A stretch of DNA of 55,303 nt, from assembly GCA_000752215.1 (NCBI GenBank), contig CCFG01000013.1:1-55303 (forward strand), read 5' to 3'. The stretch is from a bacterium MS4. Lineage in GTDB: Bacteria; Bacillota; Clostridia; Oscillospirales; Acutalibacteraceae. How positions within the stretch are numbered: position 1 is the stretch's first letter; each line of letters begins with the position of its first letter. The notes beneath the pieces are model-generated. The model saw only the letters and a list, made by a program, of their open reading frames with translations, was not told where the DNA came from and made no database searches. The position numbers were made by a program, and so were the translations under genes. Shown here in pieces: positions 8,267 through 18,063 of this stretch.

Positions 8267-9328
8267 ATGCTTTCCACTTTTTCTTCCAATGCGATTTTGT
8301 CGAAAGCGCGCGCCATGTACGGAAGGCGCCTTACAAAACAGAATTACAAGGAATTGTTGGCATGCCAGAGCGTGGGGGAAGTCGCCAACTACCTGAAAAC
8401 GCGGACGGTTTACAGCAAGGCGCTCGCGGGAATTGACCAAAACAGCGTCCACCGCGGTCAGCTTGAGGCCAAGCTGAAACAGAAGCTTTTTGAGGATTAT
8501 GCTTCTTTGTGCAGATATGAAATATCCGTCGGGGATCATTTTGCCCAATATCCGATCATGCGCAGCGAAATCGAGCAGATTCTTCACAGCATCCTTTTAC
8601 TGGAAGCCGGCACGCCGGAGGATTACCTGTTCTCTTTGCCGATGTATCTGACCCGGCACACGCACATTAACCTGACGTCGCTCAGCCAGATCAAAAGCTA
8701 CGACGACCTGCTCAGTGCGCTCAGCCACACGCCATACCAAAAGCTTCTGGAAGGTTTCAAGCCAATTAAAGGAATTCCGATCAATTATACCGGAATTGAA
8801 AATACGCTGTACACCTATCTATACAACAGTGTTTTTGAGGTAATCGACCGCTATACCCATGGGGAAACCGCAAGACAGCTCCGTGACATTTTCAACTCTT
8901 ATATTGACCTGATTAATTATGCCCGCATGATCCGTCTAAAAACTTCATACAATGCGGGTCCGGATTTTATCCGGAGTTCTCTCCTGCCGTTCGGAAACAT
9001 AAACAAACGAATCCTGAACGAAATGATTGAAGCGGAGAATGCCGACGCTGTGACCAAGCTGATGGAACAGACCACCGTTGGCAAGCATTTTCTGAAAATT
9101 GAACACAGCTATGCCGGTGAAATCTCCAGCCGGGTAAAGTATATGACCTGTCGGCACGATATTCATTTTTCCACCCATCCGTCGGTTGTGATGATTTCGT
9201 ATACCTTTATTATGGAAACGGAAGTAAGGGACATCATTACGATTGTCGAGGGAATCAGATACAAATTACCTCCTGAAGAGATTGTAAAATTGCTTGTAGT
9301 CTATCATTTCAATGAAAGGAGTGATTGA
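8267..9328 (+). CDS. atpC: V/A-type ATPase subunit C (AC39/V0D family)
   Basis: The 353-residue subunit C caps the membrane rotor ring and couples it to the central stalk. The N-terminal segment NAILSKARAMYGRRLTKQNY and repeated Y/L-rich helices such as LINYARMIRLKTSYNAG fit the all-helical AC39 fold. Length is usual for the bacterial form. AGGAG precedes the ATG and overlaps the end of the stalk-subunit gene. The stop lies three bases before the TTG start of subunit I, so translation is probably coupled. Family assignment is strong because the neighbours on both sides are ATPase subunits. Confidence 0.9.
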   Translation: MLSTFSSNAILSKARAMYGRRLTKQNYKELLACQSVGEVANYLKTRTVYSKALAGIDQNSVHRGQLEAKLKQKLFEDYASLCRYEISVGDHFAQYPIMRSEIEQILHSILLLEAGTPEDYLFSLPMYLTRHTHINLTSLSQIKSYDDLLSALSHTPYQKLLEGFKPIKGIPINYTGIENTLYTYLYNSVFEVIDRYTHGETARQLRDIFNSYIDLINYARMIRLKTSYNAGPDFIRSSLLPFGNINKRILNEMIEAENADAVTKLMEQTTVGKHFLKIEHSYAGEISSRVKYMTCRHDIHFSTHPSVVMISYTFIMETEVRDIITIVEGIRYKLPPEEIVKLLVVYHFNERSD

Positions 9329-9331
9329 TAT

Positions 9332-11275
9332 TTGGCCGTTTTAAAAGTGAAAGTGATCAGTATAATAGGAAGAATGGACGATTTGGATCAAGCTACCGCG
9401 CTGTGCGGAAAATCGTGTGCATTTCACCCGGACAACGCTCTGTCATTTTACTCCGATACTTCCGATTTTTCCCCGTTGAATGAAGAAAACCCTTACTCCG
9501 AGCCCCTGCAGCAGCTTACCGACGCTATGGTGGGTTCCAAAAAGAAACTTACCCTTTTGAGCGCCGCCGAAGTTTCCAGAATCAAGATGAGCCGCGAAGA
9601 GATGAACGATTATGTTGACTATATATCGTCAGCTTTCAGCCGTCTGCAGAAGGAACGTTCGGACGCACAGCTCAAGATTCAGGAATATAGCGGCGAAATA
9701 GAAAAAATCAGTCATTTTGTGGGCCTTGAGCTGGATCTGGATCAGATTCACGCCTGCAAGTACATTAAGGTTCGGTTTGGCTCTCTTCCAAAAGAAAGCT
9801 ATGAAAAACTGAATTCTTACAAACAAAATCCATATGTTATTTTTTTCCCGTCTACGAGCGATGCGACTCATTACTGGGGGGTTTATTTTTCGCCCATTGA
9901 TATGGTCAGCGAGGTCGACCGGATCTTTTCCAGTCTCTATTTCGAAAGGACGCGCCTGACGGAACTGACCGGCAGCCCGGAATCGGGTGTGGAAACGCTT
10001 CGCCAAAAACGCGATGCGGAAACAGAGCGGCTCAAGCGTATCGACGAACAGTTTGAAGCGCTTTGGAAAAAGGAAAAGACGATGTGCCGGAAGGTTTATT
10101 CCTGGCTGACCGAGCAATCCGTCTATTTCGGGATCCGGCGCTATGCGGCCCGCTACAACGATAATTTTATTCTGACCGGCTGGATTCCGGCAAATCAGGA
10201 AAACCGTTTCAAAAAAGAGCTCGACAAGGTAGATTCCCTGAATTACACCTTTGAGGGAGCCGAGGAAGAACTGATTCACTCCCCGCCCGTAGAGCTGAAA
10301 AACAAGAAGATATTCCGGCCCTTTGAATTCTTTGTCGATATGTACGGGCTTCCGTGTTACGATGAGGTCGACCCTACCCCGTTTGTCGCCATTACCTATT
10401 TTCTGCTGTTCGGCATCATGTTCGGCGACCTTGGCCAGGGGCTCTGCGTTTCCCTGATCGGCTGGTACATGTGGAAAAAGAAGCAGATGAAGCTTGGCAG
10501 AATCCTGATTCCCTGCGGCTTTTCTTCCGCTGTTTTCGGACTGGTCTTCGGTTCGGTATTCGGCTTTGAGAACGCGCTCGACCCGGTGTACCGTGCGCTC
10601 GGCTTTGCCGAAAAGCCGGTGGAAGTGATGAAGCCCGCCACTACCAACACGATTATCTATTCTGCAGTGGGAATCGGCGTGGTGCTGGTCATGCTGGCAA
10701 TCTTAATCAATATTTACTCTTCCCTGAAGAGAAAGCACTATGAAAACGCTCTGTTCGGCCCCAACGGGGTCGCCGGTTTCATTTTCTATACGTCGCTGGT
10801 GTTCGGTTTCGGCGGACAGATGCTGTTTGGCTGGCAGATCGTCACCCCTTCCTATGTCGTCTGTTTCATCATCCTGCCGATTGCCGTGATGTTCTTCCGC
10901 GAAGTGCTTGGCGGTTTAGTGGAGCGCAGGCCGGACTGGAAGCCCGAAAAATGGGGCGATTTCATCATGCAGAACTTTTTTGAGGTGTTTGAATTCCTGC
11001 TGAGCTTTGCGACAAACACCATGAGTTTTCTGCGCGTAGGCGCTTTTGTGCTTGTTCACGCAGGTATGATGCTGGTTGTGTTTACGCTTGCCGAGATGTC
11101 CGGCGGCATTGGATATGCTCTGGTCGTAATAATCGGCAACGTGTTCGTTATGGCCCTGGAAGGCCTGCTTGTGGGAATCCAGGTATTGAGGCTTGAATTC
11201 TACGAGATGTTCAGCCGTTTCTTCGACGGCGGGGGCCGCCCGTTCAATCCTGTTGTTGTTCGCAGAGAGCAGTAA
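9332..11275 (+). CDS. atpI: V/A-type ATPase subunit I (a-subunit homologue)
   Basis: Subunit I is the stator that forms the ion half-channels beside the rotor ring. The 647-residue protein has a soluble N-terminal half (about 1-340) with coiled-coil stretches near residues 95-125 and 225-260. A membrane half of seven or eight predicted helices starts at FVAITYFLLFGIMFGDLGQG. The helix containing NTMSFLRVGAFVLVHAGMML carries the essential arginine that faces the rotor glutamate, and GLLVGIQVLRLEFYEMFSRF closes the protein as in the family. The TTG start at 9332 has GAAAGGAG about 10 bases upstream. Confidence 0.93.
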   Translation: MAVLKVKVISIIGRMDDLDQATALCGKSCAFHPDNALSFYSDTSDFSPLNEENPYSEPLQQLTDAMVGSKKKLTLLSAAEVSRIKMSREEMNDYVDYISSAFSRLQKERSDAQLKIQEYSGEIEKISHFVGLELDLDQIHACKYIKVRFGSLPKESYEKLNSYKQNPYVIFFPSTSDATHYWGVYFSPIDMVSEVDRIFSSLYFERTRLTELTGSPESGVETLRQKRDAETERLKRIDEQFEALWKKEKTMCRKVYSWLTEQSVYFGIRRYAARYNDNFILTGWIPANQENRFKKELDKVDSLNYTFEGAEEELIHSPPVELKNKKIFRPFEFFVDMYGLPCYDEVDPTPFVAITYFLLFGIMFGDLGQGLCVSLIGWYMWKKKQMKLGRILIPCGFSSAVFGLVFGSVFGFENALDPVYRALGFAEKPVEVMKPATTNTIIYSAVGIGVVLVMLAILINIYSSLKRKHYENALFGPNGVAGFIFYTSLVFGFGGQMLFGWQIVTPSYVVCFIILPIAVMFFREVLGGLVERRPDWKPEKWGDFIMQNFFEVFEFLLSFATNTMSFLRVGAFVLVHAGMMLVVFTLAEMSGGIGYALVVIIGNVFVMALEGLLVGIQVLRLEFYEMFSRFFDGGGRPFNPVVVRREQ

Positions 11276-11324
11276 TGCTTTTGACGATAACCATATCAAT
11301 CAGATATTTGATGGAGGTACTATC

Positions 11325-11768
11325 ATGAATTTCGTATTAATTTGCTTACCTGTATTGTTTTTGATTGCTTCGGTAATCCTTTCCGTCCGTTCCGTTAAGA
11401 ACGGAAAAAAAGTGCGCAGTACCGTAGCGACACAGCTTTTGGCCTTCATGGCGGTTTGCGTTCTTACCTTTGCGATTCCTGTCGTGGCTTCCGCCACCAC
11501 TCCTTCCGATACTCCCGCCAAACCGTCCTCCTCTGAAACCGGGGCTGTTGACAATTCTACGGGAATGGGCCTGATTGCAGCCGCTCTCGTTACCGGCCTT
11601 GCGGGCATCGGCGGCGGTATTGCCGTTGCCGCGGCGGCTCCCGCCGCTATCGGCGCGACCAGCGAAGATCCGAAGGCATTCGGTAAGGCGCTGATCTTCG
11701 TGGCTTTGGGCGAAGGTATCGCTCTGTACGGCCTGCTGATTTCCATTCTGATTCTGAACAAGGTTTAA
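11325..11768 (+). CDS. atpK: V/A-type ATPase rotor subunit K (c-subunit), four-helix form
   Basis: The 147-residue rotor-ring proteolipid. The ATG at 11325 follows GGAGG. The C-terminal half holds the canonical hairpin: MGLIAAALVTGLAGIGGGIA, then a GATSEDPKA loop, then FVALGEGIALYGLLISILIL with the ion-binding glutamate. The N-terminal half holds two further hydrophobic segments (residues 2-21 and 38-58) without a glutamate, followed by a Ser/Thr/Pro-rich linker at about 60-80. It is thus a fused or extended c-subunit with one ion-binding carboxylate per four helices. The glutamate is followed by glycine, not Ser/Thr, and the first hairpin helix lacks the glutamine common in Na+-specific rings, so proton coupling is somewhat favoured. 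That is inference. Confidence 0.92.
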   Translation: MNFVLICLPVLFLIASVILSVRSVKNGKKVRSTVATQLLAFMAVCVLTFAIPVVASATTPSDTPAKPSSSETGAVDNSTGMGLIAAALVTGLAGIGGGIAVAAAAPAAIGATSEDPKAFGKALIFVALGEGIALYGLLISILILNKV

Positions 11769-11795
11769 CTGATCGAAAGCTGAGGTGCATTGCCT

Positions 11796-12104
11796 ATGCG
11801 CTTTTATCTGATAAGCGACAATGTGGATACGCAGGTTGGGCTGCGTCTGGCCGGGATTGACGGTGTGGTGGTTCATGAAACCGCCGAGGTGCAGAAGGTA
11901 CTGAAGGAGGCCATGGCAATGGAAGATGTCGCCGTTATTCTGATAACGGAGAACCTTCTTTCCCTTTGCCCCGATCTGATTTATGATTTAAAGCTCAATC
12001 AAAAGCGCCCGCTTATTCTGGAAATTCCGGACAGACACGGCAACGGCCGTACGAAGGATTCGATTACCCGTTATGTCCGCGAGGCCATCGGGCTGAAAAT
12101 TTAA
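11796..12104 (+). CDS. atpF: V/A-type ATPase subunit F
   Basis: A 102-residue subunit F, the small Rossmann-like protein of the central stalk that contacts subunit D and regulates the A3B3 head. It begins MRFYLISDNVDTQVGLRLAG and contains the family block DVAVILITENLLSL, then RPLILEIPDRHG before a C-terminal helix (SITRYVREAIGLKI) that inserts into the head. The ATG at 11796 lies 8 bases after GAGGTG; a TTG two codons earlier is less well placed. It lies between K and E, a common order in clostridial operons. Confidence 0.92.
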   Translation: MRFYLISDNVDTQVGLRLAGIDGVVVHETAEVQKVLKEAMAMEDVAVILITENLLSLCPDLIYDLKLNQKRPLILEIPDRHGNGRTKDSITRYVREAIGLKI

Positions 12105-12137
12105 GCCGCAATTACGGCGGAACGGGGGGATTCAATC

Positions 12138-12734
12138 ATGGCTGTCAACGATGATAAAATGAATAAATTCTACCTTGCCATCAATCACTACGCGGAGGAA
12201 CAGCGTAAAAAGATTGAGCGGGAAGTGGCGGAATTCAAGCAAAAAGAGCTGGATGAAGCCGAGGTGGAGGTGCTGACCGAAGCATACCGGCTGATCCAAA
12301 AGGAAATGGCGGAGATGCGCAACGGGATTTCCCGTGAAATGGCCCAGCGTGAAATGGAAGGCCGGAAGGAGCTTCTGGCTCAACGCCAGAAAATCACTGC
12401 GAAGGTTTTTGAGCGCGCCAAAAACGCGCTGACGGAATTTACGCAGAAAAGCGATTATTCCTCTCTGCTGAAAAAATTCGCGGCCGAGCTTTCGGGGACC
12501 TTTACAACACCCGGCACTGTCCTTTGCATTAAAAAAGAAGACGAGACCTATCAGGAGCTGATAAAAGAAGCTTTTGGAAAAGACTGTACTTTTCAGATCA
12601 GCCCCGACATTCATATCGGCGGAATCCGCGCCTACAATTCCCGGATGGGCATTGCCGCGGACATAACGCTCGATTCCATGTTGGAGGACCAGCGCGAGTG
12701 GTTTGCAGAAAACTCGGGGATGGCTATTGTTTGA
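12138..12734 (+). CDS. atpE: V/A-type ATPase subunit E
   Basis: The 198-residue subunit E forms the peripheral stalk with the G/H-type coiled-coil protein encoded at the head of the operon. Residues about 10-100 are a continuous charged helix (for example AEEQRKKIEREVAEFKQKEL). The C-terminal ~80 residues form the mixed alpha/beta cap with the family-typical IGGIRAYNSRMGIAADITLD segment. GGGGGGAT precedes the ATG. It ends 35 bases before subunit A. Sequence identity in the stalk helix is low across the family, but the cap and operon position make the call secure. Confidence 0.9.
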   Translation: MAVNDDKMNKFYLAINHYAEEQRKKIEREVAEFKQKELDEAEVEVLTEAYRLIQKEMAEMRNGISREMAQREMEGRKELLAQRQKITAKVFERAKNALTEFTQKSDYSSLLKKFAAELSGTFTTPGTVLCIKKEDETYQELIKEAFGKDCTFQISPDIHIGGIRAYNSRMGIAADITLDSMLEDQREWFAENSGMAIV

Positions 12735-12769
12735 GCCTGTACCCAATTGTTATAACGGAGATGAATGAG

Positions 12770-14530
12770 ATGGAGAATCATGATGTAATATTCGGAATAA
12801 ACGGTTCCGTCGTAACCGTAAAGGACTCGCGCAGCTTTTCCATGATGGAAATGGTATATGTCGGGAATGAACACCTGGTCGGCGAAGTAATCGGCATTAC
12901 AAATAAATTTATTACCATTCAGGTCTATGAAGAAACTACGGGACTGAAGCCCGGAGAACCTGTTTCCGGTACCGGCAGCCCCATGAACGTTACGCTCGGC
13001 CCTGGAATTATCGACAATATTTTCGATGGAATCGAACGTCCGCTGAAAAGTATTGCGGAACAGTCCGGCGCCTTTATCGCCCGCGGAAGCAATGTGTCCG
13101 CTTTGGATGAGGACCGGCTTTGGGACGTTACGGTCACCGTAAAAGAGGGCGACCTGTTAAAGGGCGGCGACGTTTACGCCGAATGCCCGGAAACAACCAT
13201 CATCAAGCATAAGTGTATGGTGCCGCCGCTTCTTTCCGGCGTGGTCACAAAGGTAAACGCAGACGGCAAATACAAAGTGGCCGATCCCGTTGTGGAGCTG
13301 CAGGATGAACACGGGGAAACACACCGGCTTTCCCTATGCCAGCGCTGGCCGATCCGCGTGCCGCGCCCGGTAACCGAGCGCTTACAGACAAAAGTGCCGC
13401 TGATTACCGGTCAGCGTGTCATAGACACCCTCTTCCCCATTTCAAAGGGAGGCACGGCGGCGATTCCGGGCGGTTTCGGAACCGGAAAGACCATGACGCA
13501 GCATCAGCTTGCCAAATGGTGCGACGCCGATATCATTATTTACGTCGGCTGCGGCGAGCGCGGCAATGAAATGAGTCAGGTTCTGGATGAGTTTTCGGAA
13601 CTGATCGACCCGAAATCCGGCAGGCCGATGACCGACCGGACCGTATTGATCGCGAACACCAGCAACATGCCCGTCGCGGCGCGCGAGGCTTCCATTTACA
13701 CGGGAATCACGCTTGCCGAATACTACCGCGACATGGGCTACCATGTTGCCATCATGGCAGACTCCACTTCCCGCTGGGCGGAGGCTCTCCGCGAGATATC
13801 CGGCCGGTTGGAGGAAATGCCCGCCGAGGAAGGCTTCCCGGCCTATCTGCCCAGCCGCCTTTCCGAATTCTACGAGCGCGCAGGCATGGTCAAAAACCTG
13901 AACAGCACGGACGGCTCCATTACCATTATCGGCGCCGTTTCCCCGCAGGGCTCCGACTTTTCCGAGCCCGTCACACAGAACACAAAACGTTTTACCCGCT
14001 GCTTCTGGGCGCTGGACAAAGCCCTTGCTTACGCAAGGCATTACCCGGCCATCAACTGGACCCAAAGCTACAGTGAATATTTCACCGATCTGGATCCGTG
14101 GTACGCGGAGCATGTGGGCGAAGACTTTATCAGATACCGCAAAGAGATCAATAAAATCCTGCAGGAAGAAAACCAGCTGATGGAAATTGTCAAGCTGATC
14201 GGTTCGGACGTTCTGCCCGACGACCAGAAGCTGATTATTGAAATTGCCAGGATTATTCGGGTCGGTTTCCTGCAGCAAAACGCTTTCCACGCGGAAGACA
14301 CCTTTGTTCCCCTTGAAAAGCAGAAGCTGATGATGAAAGTAATCCTGTATCTCTATAAAAAGGCAAAGCAGCTTGTGTCCGCATCCGTGCCGATTTCCGG
14401 CATTGTACAGTCCGGGCTGTTTGACAAGCTGGTAAAGATGAAATATGACATTCCCAACAACAAACTGGAAATGTTCGACGACTATATAAACGAAATAGAC
14501 CGGACTCTCTCCTCACTTCTCGCTTCCTGA
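12770..14530 (+). CDS. atpA: V/A-type ATPase catalytic subunit A
   Basis: The 586-residue nucleotide-hydrolysing subunit. The P-loop GGFGTGKT lies at residues 234-241, followed by [11 protein letters not shown] and the Walker B/arginine-finger region [20 protein letters not shown]. The non-homologous insertion typical of A subunits lies between residues ~110 and 190. GGAG is directly before an in-frame ATG at 12761, too close to use it, and nine bases before the ATG at 12770, which I chose. The P-loop is G-T-G rather than the common G-C-G, an acceptable variant. Together with subunit B it forms the hexameric head. ATP hydrolysis or synthesis cannot be decided from sequence. Confidence 0.95.
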   Translation: MENHDVIFGINGSVVTVKDSRSFSMMEMVYVGNEHLVGEVIGITNKFITIQVYEETTGLKPGEPVSGTGSPMNVTLGPGIIDNIFDGIERPLKSIAEQSGAFIARGSNVSALDEDRLWDVTVTVKEGDLLKGGDVYAECPETTIIKHKCMVPPLLSGVVTKVNADGKYKVADPVVELQDEHGETHRLSLCQRWPIRVPRPVTERLQTKVPLITGQRVIDTLFPISKGGTAAIPGGFGTGKTMTQHQLAKWCDADIIIYVGCGERGNEMSQVLDEFSELIDPKSGRPMTDRTVLIANTSNMPVAAREASIYTGITLAEYYRDMGYHVAIMADSTSRWAEALREISGRLEEMPAEEGFPAYLPSRLSEFYERAGMVKNLNSTDGSITIIGAVSPQGSDFSEPVTQNTKRFTRCFWALDKALAYARHYPAINWTQSYSEYFTDLDPWYAEHVGEDFIRYRKEINKILQEENQLMEIVKLIGSDVLPDDQKLIIEIARIIRVGFLQQNAFHAEDTFVPLEKQKLMMKVILYLYKKAKQLVSASVPISGIVQSGLFDKLVKMKYDIPNNKLEMFDDYINEIDRTLSSLLAS

Positions 14531-14575
14531 CGCCCGGATGAAACTACTAATTTTACCTAAGAAGGTGGTTACGCC

Positions 14576-15991
14576 ATGATTCTTGATTATATCGGCTTAC
14601 AAGAAATTAACGGCTCTCTGATCGTTCTGGACGATGTCACAAACGCCTCGTTTGAAGAGGTCGTCGATATCCGACTGAACGACGGTACGCTGCGTCGGGG
14701 ACGAATTGTTCAGATGGAAGGCAGCCGCGTTGTGATTCAGGTGTTTGAAGGCACCCGCGGCATTTCCCTTGACAATACCAGCACGCGGCTGATGGGGCAT
14801 CCGATGGAGATGCCGCTTTCCCCGGAAATTCTGGGCCGCGTGTTCAACGGTTCCGGCCGCCCGATCGACGGGCTGGGCGAAATATTCCCCTTGAAAAAGG
14901 CCAATATCAACGGGACGCCGATCAACCCGGTCTCCAGAGAATATCCGAAAAACTATATTAACACCGGCATTTCTACCATAGATACCCTGATGACGCTGAT
15001 TCGCGGCCAGAAGCTCCCGATCTTTTCCGGCTCCGGCATGAAGCACAACGAGCTCGCCGTCCAGATTGCGAGGCAGTCGAAGATCAGCGACGACAGCGGC
15101 AGCAACTTCGCGATTGTTTTCGCCGCCATGGGCGTGAAAAACGACGTTGCCGAATACTTCCGCCGCTCGTTTGACGAGTCCGGCGTACTGCAGAAGGTCG
15201 TTATGTTCCTGAACCTTGCAAACGACCCGATCATTGAAAGAATCCTGACCCCGCGCTGTGCGCTGACGGTCGCCGAATACCTCGCCTTTGAGCTGGGGAT
15301 GCACATCCTCGTCATTATGACGGATATGACCTCCTATGCCGAGGCGCTGCGTGAATTCAGCTCCTCCAAGGGCGAAATCCCGGGCAGAAAAGGATTCCCG
15401 GGCTACCTGTACTCCGACCTCGCTTCCCTTTACGAACGGGCCGGAATGATTCGCGGCAAGAAAGGCTCCGTCACGCAGATTCCGATTCTGACCATGCCGA
15501 ACGACGACGTGACCCACCCTGTCCCCGACCTGACCGGCTATATTACCGAGGGGCAGATCGTTCTGGACCGTTCGCTCGACAGCTCCGGCTTCTATCCCCC
15601 GGTTTCCGTACTCCCCTCCCTCTCCCGTCTGATGAAGGACGGCATCGGCGCGGGCTACACGCGCGAGGATCATTCCGCGCTTTCCAACCAGCTTTTCGCG
15701 TCCTACGCGAAGGTGATGGACGCCCGTTCCCTGGCGTCGGTTATCGGCGAAGAAGAGCTTTCGCCCGTCGATAAGAAATATATCGAATTCGGCAGGCTGT
15801 TCGAATCTCAGTTCGTCAACCAGGGCTTCAATGAAAACCGCACGATCGACCAGAGCCTTGACCTGGGCTGGAAGCTGCTTTCCACGCTGCCGCGCGGGGA
15901 ACTGGACCGTGTGGATGACGCGATTCTCGATAAATACTACAGCAAAGCCCAGGAACCTGAGAAAACCGAACAGGAAACCCCGGAGGAGTAA
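14576..15991 (+). CDS. atpB: V/A-type ATPase non-catalytic subunit B
   Basis: The 471-residue B subunit alternates with A in the head. As expected it has no intact P-loop; the corresponding segment reads [15 protein letters not shown]. The block [20 protein letters not shown] carries residues that complete the A-subunit active site, and [20 protein letters not shown] is typical. AAGGTGG precedes the ATG. The C-terminal 15 residues are acidic ([12 protein letters not shown]), as in several bacterial homologues. The gene follows A by 45 bases and precedes D by 22. Confidence 0.95.
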   Translation: MILDYIGLQEINGSLIVLDDVTNASFEEVVDIRLNDGTLRRGRIVQMEGSRVVIQVFEGTRGISLDNTSTRLMGHPMEMPLSPEILGRVFNGSGRPIDGLGEIFPLKKANINGTPINPVSREYPKNYINTGISTIDTLMTLIRGQKLPIFSGSGMKHNELAVQIARQSKISDDSGSNFAIVFAAMGVKNDVAEYFRRSFDESGVLQKVVMFLNLANDPIIERILTPRCALTVAEYLAFELGMHILVIMTDMTSYAEALREFSSSKGEIPGRKGFPGYLYSDLASLYERAGMIRGKKGSVTQIPILTMPNDDVTHPVPDLTGYITEGQIVLDRSLDSSGFYPPVSVLPSLSRLMKDGIGAGYTREDHSALSNQLFASYAKVMDARSLASVIGEEELSPVDKKYIEFGRLFESQFVNQGFNENRTIDQSLDLGWKLLSTLPRGELDRVDDAILDKYYSKAQEPEKTEQETPEE

Positions 15992-16013
15992 TCCCAAAAG
16001 GAGGTGAGCCGCA

Positions 16014-16628
16014 TTGAGCAACCAGATCGTCCCCACAAAAGGGAATCTGCTCGCTACCAAAAAGACCCTTGCGCTTTCGCGCACCGGCTTTGATCTTCTG
16101 GACCGTAAACGCAACATCTTAATCCGTGAAATGATGGCTTTGATTGAGCGCGCCGCAAAAATCCAGAGCGTCATTGACGATACCTACGACGAAGCTTACG
16201 CCGCGCTGCAGAGAGCAAACATCACGCTGGGCATCTGCAACGAGCTGTCCCGCACGGTACCGCTCGACAACAACCTGAACGTGGCCTACAGAAGCGTCAT
16301 GGGGGTGGAAATTCCCATGGTTTCGATTGATACGGTGTGTGCGCCGATTCCGTTCGGGCTGAATTCCACCAATATTATGCTTGACAACGCCTATATGAAA
16401 TTCAACGAAGTAAAGCGGCTGACCGCAGAGCTGGCAGAGGTGGAAAACAGCGTTTACCGGCTGGCGGACGCAATCAAAAAGACGCAGAAGCGTGCCAACG
16501 CGCTGAAGAATATTATGATCCCCCGCTTTGAGGAAACCGTAAAGTTTATTTCCGATGCGTTGGAAGAAAAGGACAGAGAAGAGTTTTCCCGCCTGAAGGT
16601 CATTAAAAGGCAGAAAGCCAATAAATAA
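16014..16628 (+). CDS. atpD: V/A-type ATPase subunit D
   Basis: The 204-residue central shaft. It starts with TTG at 16014 after GGAGGTGAG. N- and C-terminal long helices (KGNLLATKKTLALSRTGFDL, and the region from VENSVYRLADAIKKTQKRAN onward) form the rotating antiparallel coiled coil, joined by a short beta-rich middle. The C-terminus RFEETVKFISDALEEKDREE matches the family. It is the last gene of the operon and is followed directly by a strong hairpin. Confidence 0.93.
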   Translation: MSNQIVPTKGNLLATKKTLALSRTGFDLLDRKRNILIREMMALIERAAKIQSVIDDTYDEAYAALQRANITLGICNELSRTVPLDNNLNVAYRSVMGVEIPMVSIDTVCAPIPFGLNSTNIMLDNAYMKFNEVKRLTAELAEVENSVYRLADAIKKTQKRANALKNIMIPRFEETVKFISDALEEKDREEFSRLKVIKRQKANK

Positions 16629-16660
16629 AAAAGGATGCATCCCGCGGGATGTATCCTTTT
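16629..16660. terminator. Bidirectional terminator between atpD and ackA
   Basis: Two 15-base arms (16629-16643 and 16646-16660) pair with one mismatch around a two-base turn. A-runs on one side and T-runs on the other would serve both the V-ATPase operon and the convergent ackA gene. Confidence 0.88.
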
Positions 16661-16680
16661 CATTTTATTCCTTAATTTTA

Positions 16681-17934
16681 TCAGATATCCTCGGGGTCGA
16701 CGACCGTCTTGTCCTCTGTGGAAGCGTAGGCCAGCTTCTCGACGATCTCCTTGGTGTCGCGTGCAATGACGAGCTCTTCATTGGTAGGAATCACATAAAC
16801 GGCGACCTTGGAATCATAGGTGGAAATTTTGCCTTCGCGGCCGGAAACCATTTTGTCGTTCAGAACCGGATCGATCTTCACGCCGAAGAACTTCAGGCCG
16901 CGGCAGACCGCGTAACGCAGATGAGCCTGATTTTCGCCGAGACCGGCTGTGAAAACGATGCAGTCAAGGCCGTTCATTGCCGCCGCATAGGAGCCGATAT
17001 ATTTGATAATCTGATAGGAAAGCATTTCGTGGGCAAGAATAGCTCTGGGATCGCCCTCGATTTCCGCTTTGGTGACGTCGCGGTCATCGCTGTGTCCGCT
17101 GATGCCGAGCAGGCCGGATTTCTTGTTCAGAATTTCGTCCATCTGTTCGGGGGTAAGGTTTTCTTTCTGCATAATGAAGGTTACGACCGACGGATCAAGC
17201 GAGCCGGAGCGGGTACCCATCATAAAGCCGTCCAGCGGAGTAAGGCCCATGCTGGTATCGACAACATTGCCGCCCTTGATGGCCGCAATGGAGGAACCGT
17301 TGCCGATATGGCAGGTAACCATGTTGATGTCCTCAATCGGCTGGTGCATCAGGTGCGCGCAGTGATTGCTGACATAGCGGTGGGACGTGCCGTGGAAGCC
17401 GTAACGGCGGATTTTATATTTCTCATAATATTCGTAAGGAATGGCAAACATGTAAGCTTTCGGGGGCATGGTGGAATGGAAGGAAGTATCAAAGACGACG
17501 CATTCCGGTATGTCTTTTCCGAAAACCTCGCGGCAGGCAAGGATTCCCTGAAGCTCAGGCCCGTTGTGCAGCGGAGCCAGCGGAATCAGGCTCTTGATTC
17601 CCTCGATCACATCTTCGTTGATGAACAGGGATTTACTGAAAATCGCGCCGCCCTGAGCAACGCGGTGGCCGATTGCCGTAACCTCCGACAGATTTTTGAC
17701 AACACCGACCTCTTTATCCGTTAAAGCTGCCGTAACAAGCTTGAATGCCTCTTTATGATCGGACATGGTGACCTGCAAGTCCTTCTTGCGGCCGTCCGCA
17801 GTCTTATGGGTAAACGTTCCGCCCTCTATTCCGATCCGTTCGCAGTTCCCCTTTGCAAGCATCTCTTCGCTTTCCATATCAATCAGCTGATATTTGAGTG
17901 AAGAGCTTCCTGCATTTATTACCAAAATCTTCAT
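16681..17934 (-). CDS. ackA: Acetate kinase
   Basis: Acetate kinase interconverts acetyl phosphate plus ADP with acetate plus ATP and is the ATP-yielding last step of acetate fermentation. The 417-residue protein begins MKILVINAGSSSLKYQLIDM and carries VVFDTSFHSTMPPKAYMFAI, the HGTSHRYVS histidine, and GMLTPLDG-type and GLGENQ motifs of the ASKHA fold. It is 15-20 residues longer than usual because of an acidic C-terminal tail (ASTEDKTVVDPEDI). AGGAGG precedes the ATG. The usual partner pta is not adjacent; instead the divergent neighbour is the acetate-using tmcAL. Confidence 0.97.
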   Translation of the reverse strand: MKILVINAGSSSLKYQLIDMESEEMLAKGNCERIGIEGGTFTHKTADGRKKDLQVTMSDHKEAFKLVTAALTDKEVGVVKNLSEVTAIGHRVAQGGAIFSKSLFINEDVIEGIKSLIPLAPLHNGPELQGILACREVFGKDIPECVVFDTSFHSTMPPKAYMFAIPYEYYEKYKIRRYGFHGTSHRYVSNHCAHLMHQPIEDINMVTCHIGNGSSIAAIKGGNVVDTSMGLTPLDGFMMGTRSGSLDPSVVTFIMQKENLTPEQMDEILNKKSGLLGISGHSDDRDVTKAEIEGDPRAILAHEMLSYQIIKYIGSYAAAMNGLDCIVFTAGLGENQAHLRYAVCRGLKFFGVKIDPVLNDKMVSGREGKISTYDSKVAVYVIPTNEELVIARDTKEIVEKLAYASTEDKTVVDPEDI

Positions 17935-18003
17935 GCTTTTTCCTCCTAAAAATGCTTTTCAGATACCTGAGCGGCTATTGAATCCGCCGAGAGAATACTG
18001 TAT

Positions 18004-18032
18004 ATTATAATAATAGTACATCAAACTGCTAA
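18004..18032 (-). promoter_or_regulatory. Putative ackA promoter
   Basis: On the minus strand TTAGCA (18027-18032) and TATAAT (18004-18009) are 17 bases apart, about 70 bases before the ackA start codon. The same AT-rich patch holds TATATT on the plus strand, 17 bases after TTGAAT (17978-17983), which could serve tmcAL. The two promoters would overlap. Confidence 0.45.
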
Positions 18033-18063
18033 ATTCAAGGAAAATCAAGGAGTTTGTCATAAA

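Noticed and set aside
14597-16174. 525-codon open frame antisense to the V-ATPase B and D genes
   Set aside because: It mirrors the codon bias of the well-identified sense genes, lacks a ribosome site and resembles no protein family.
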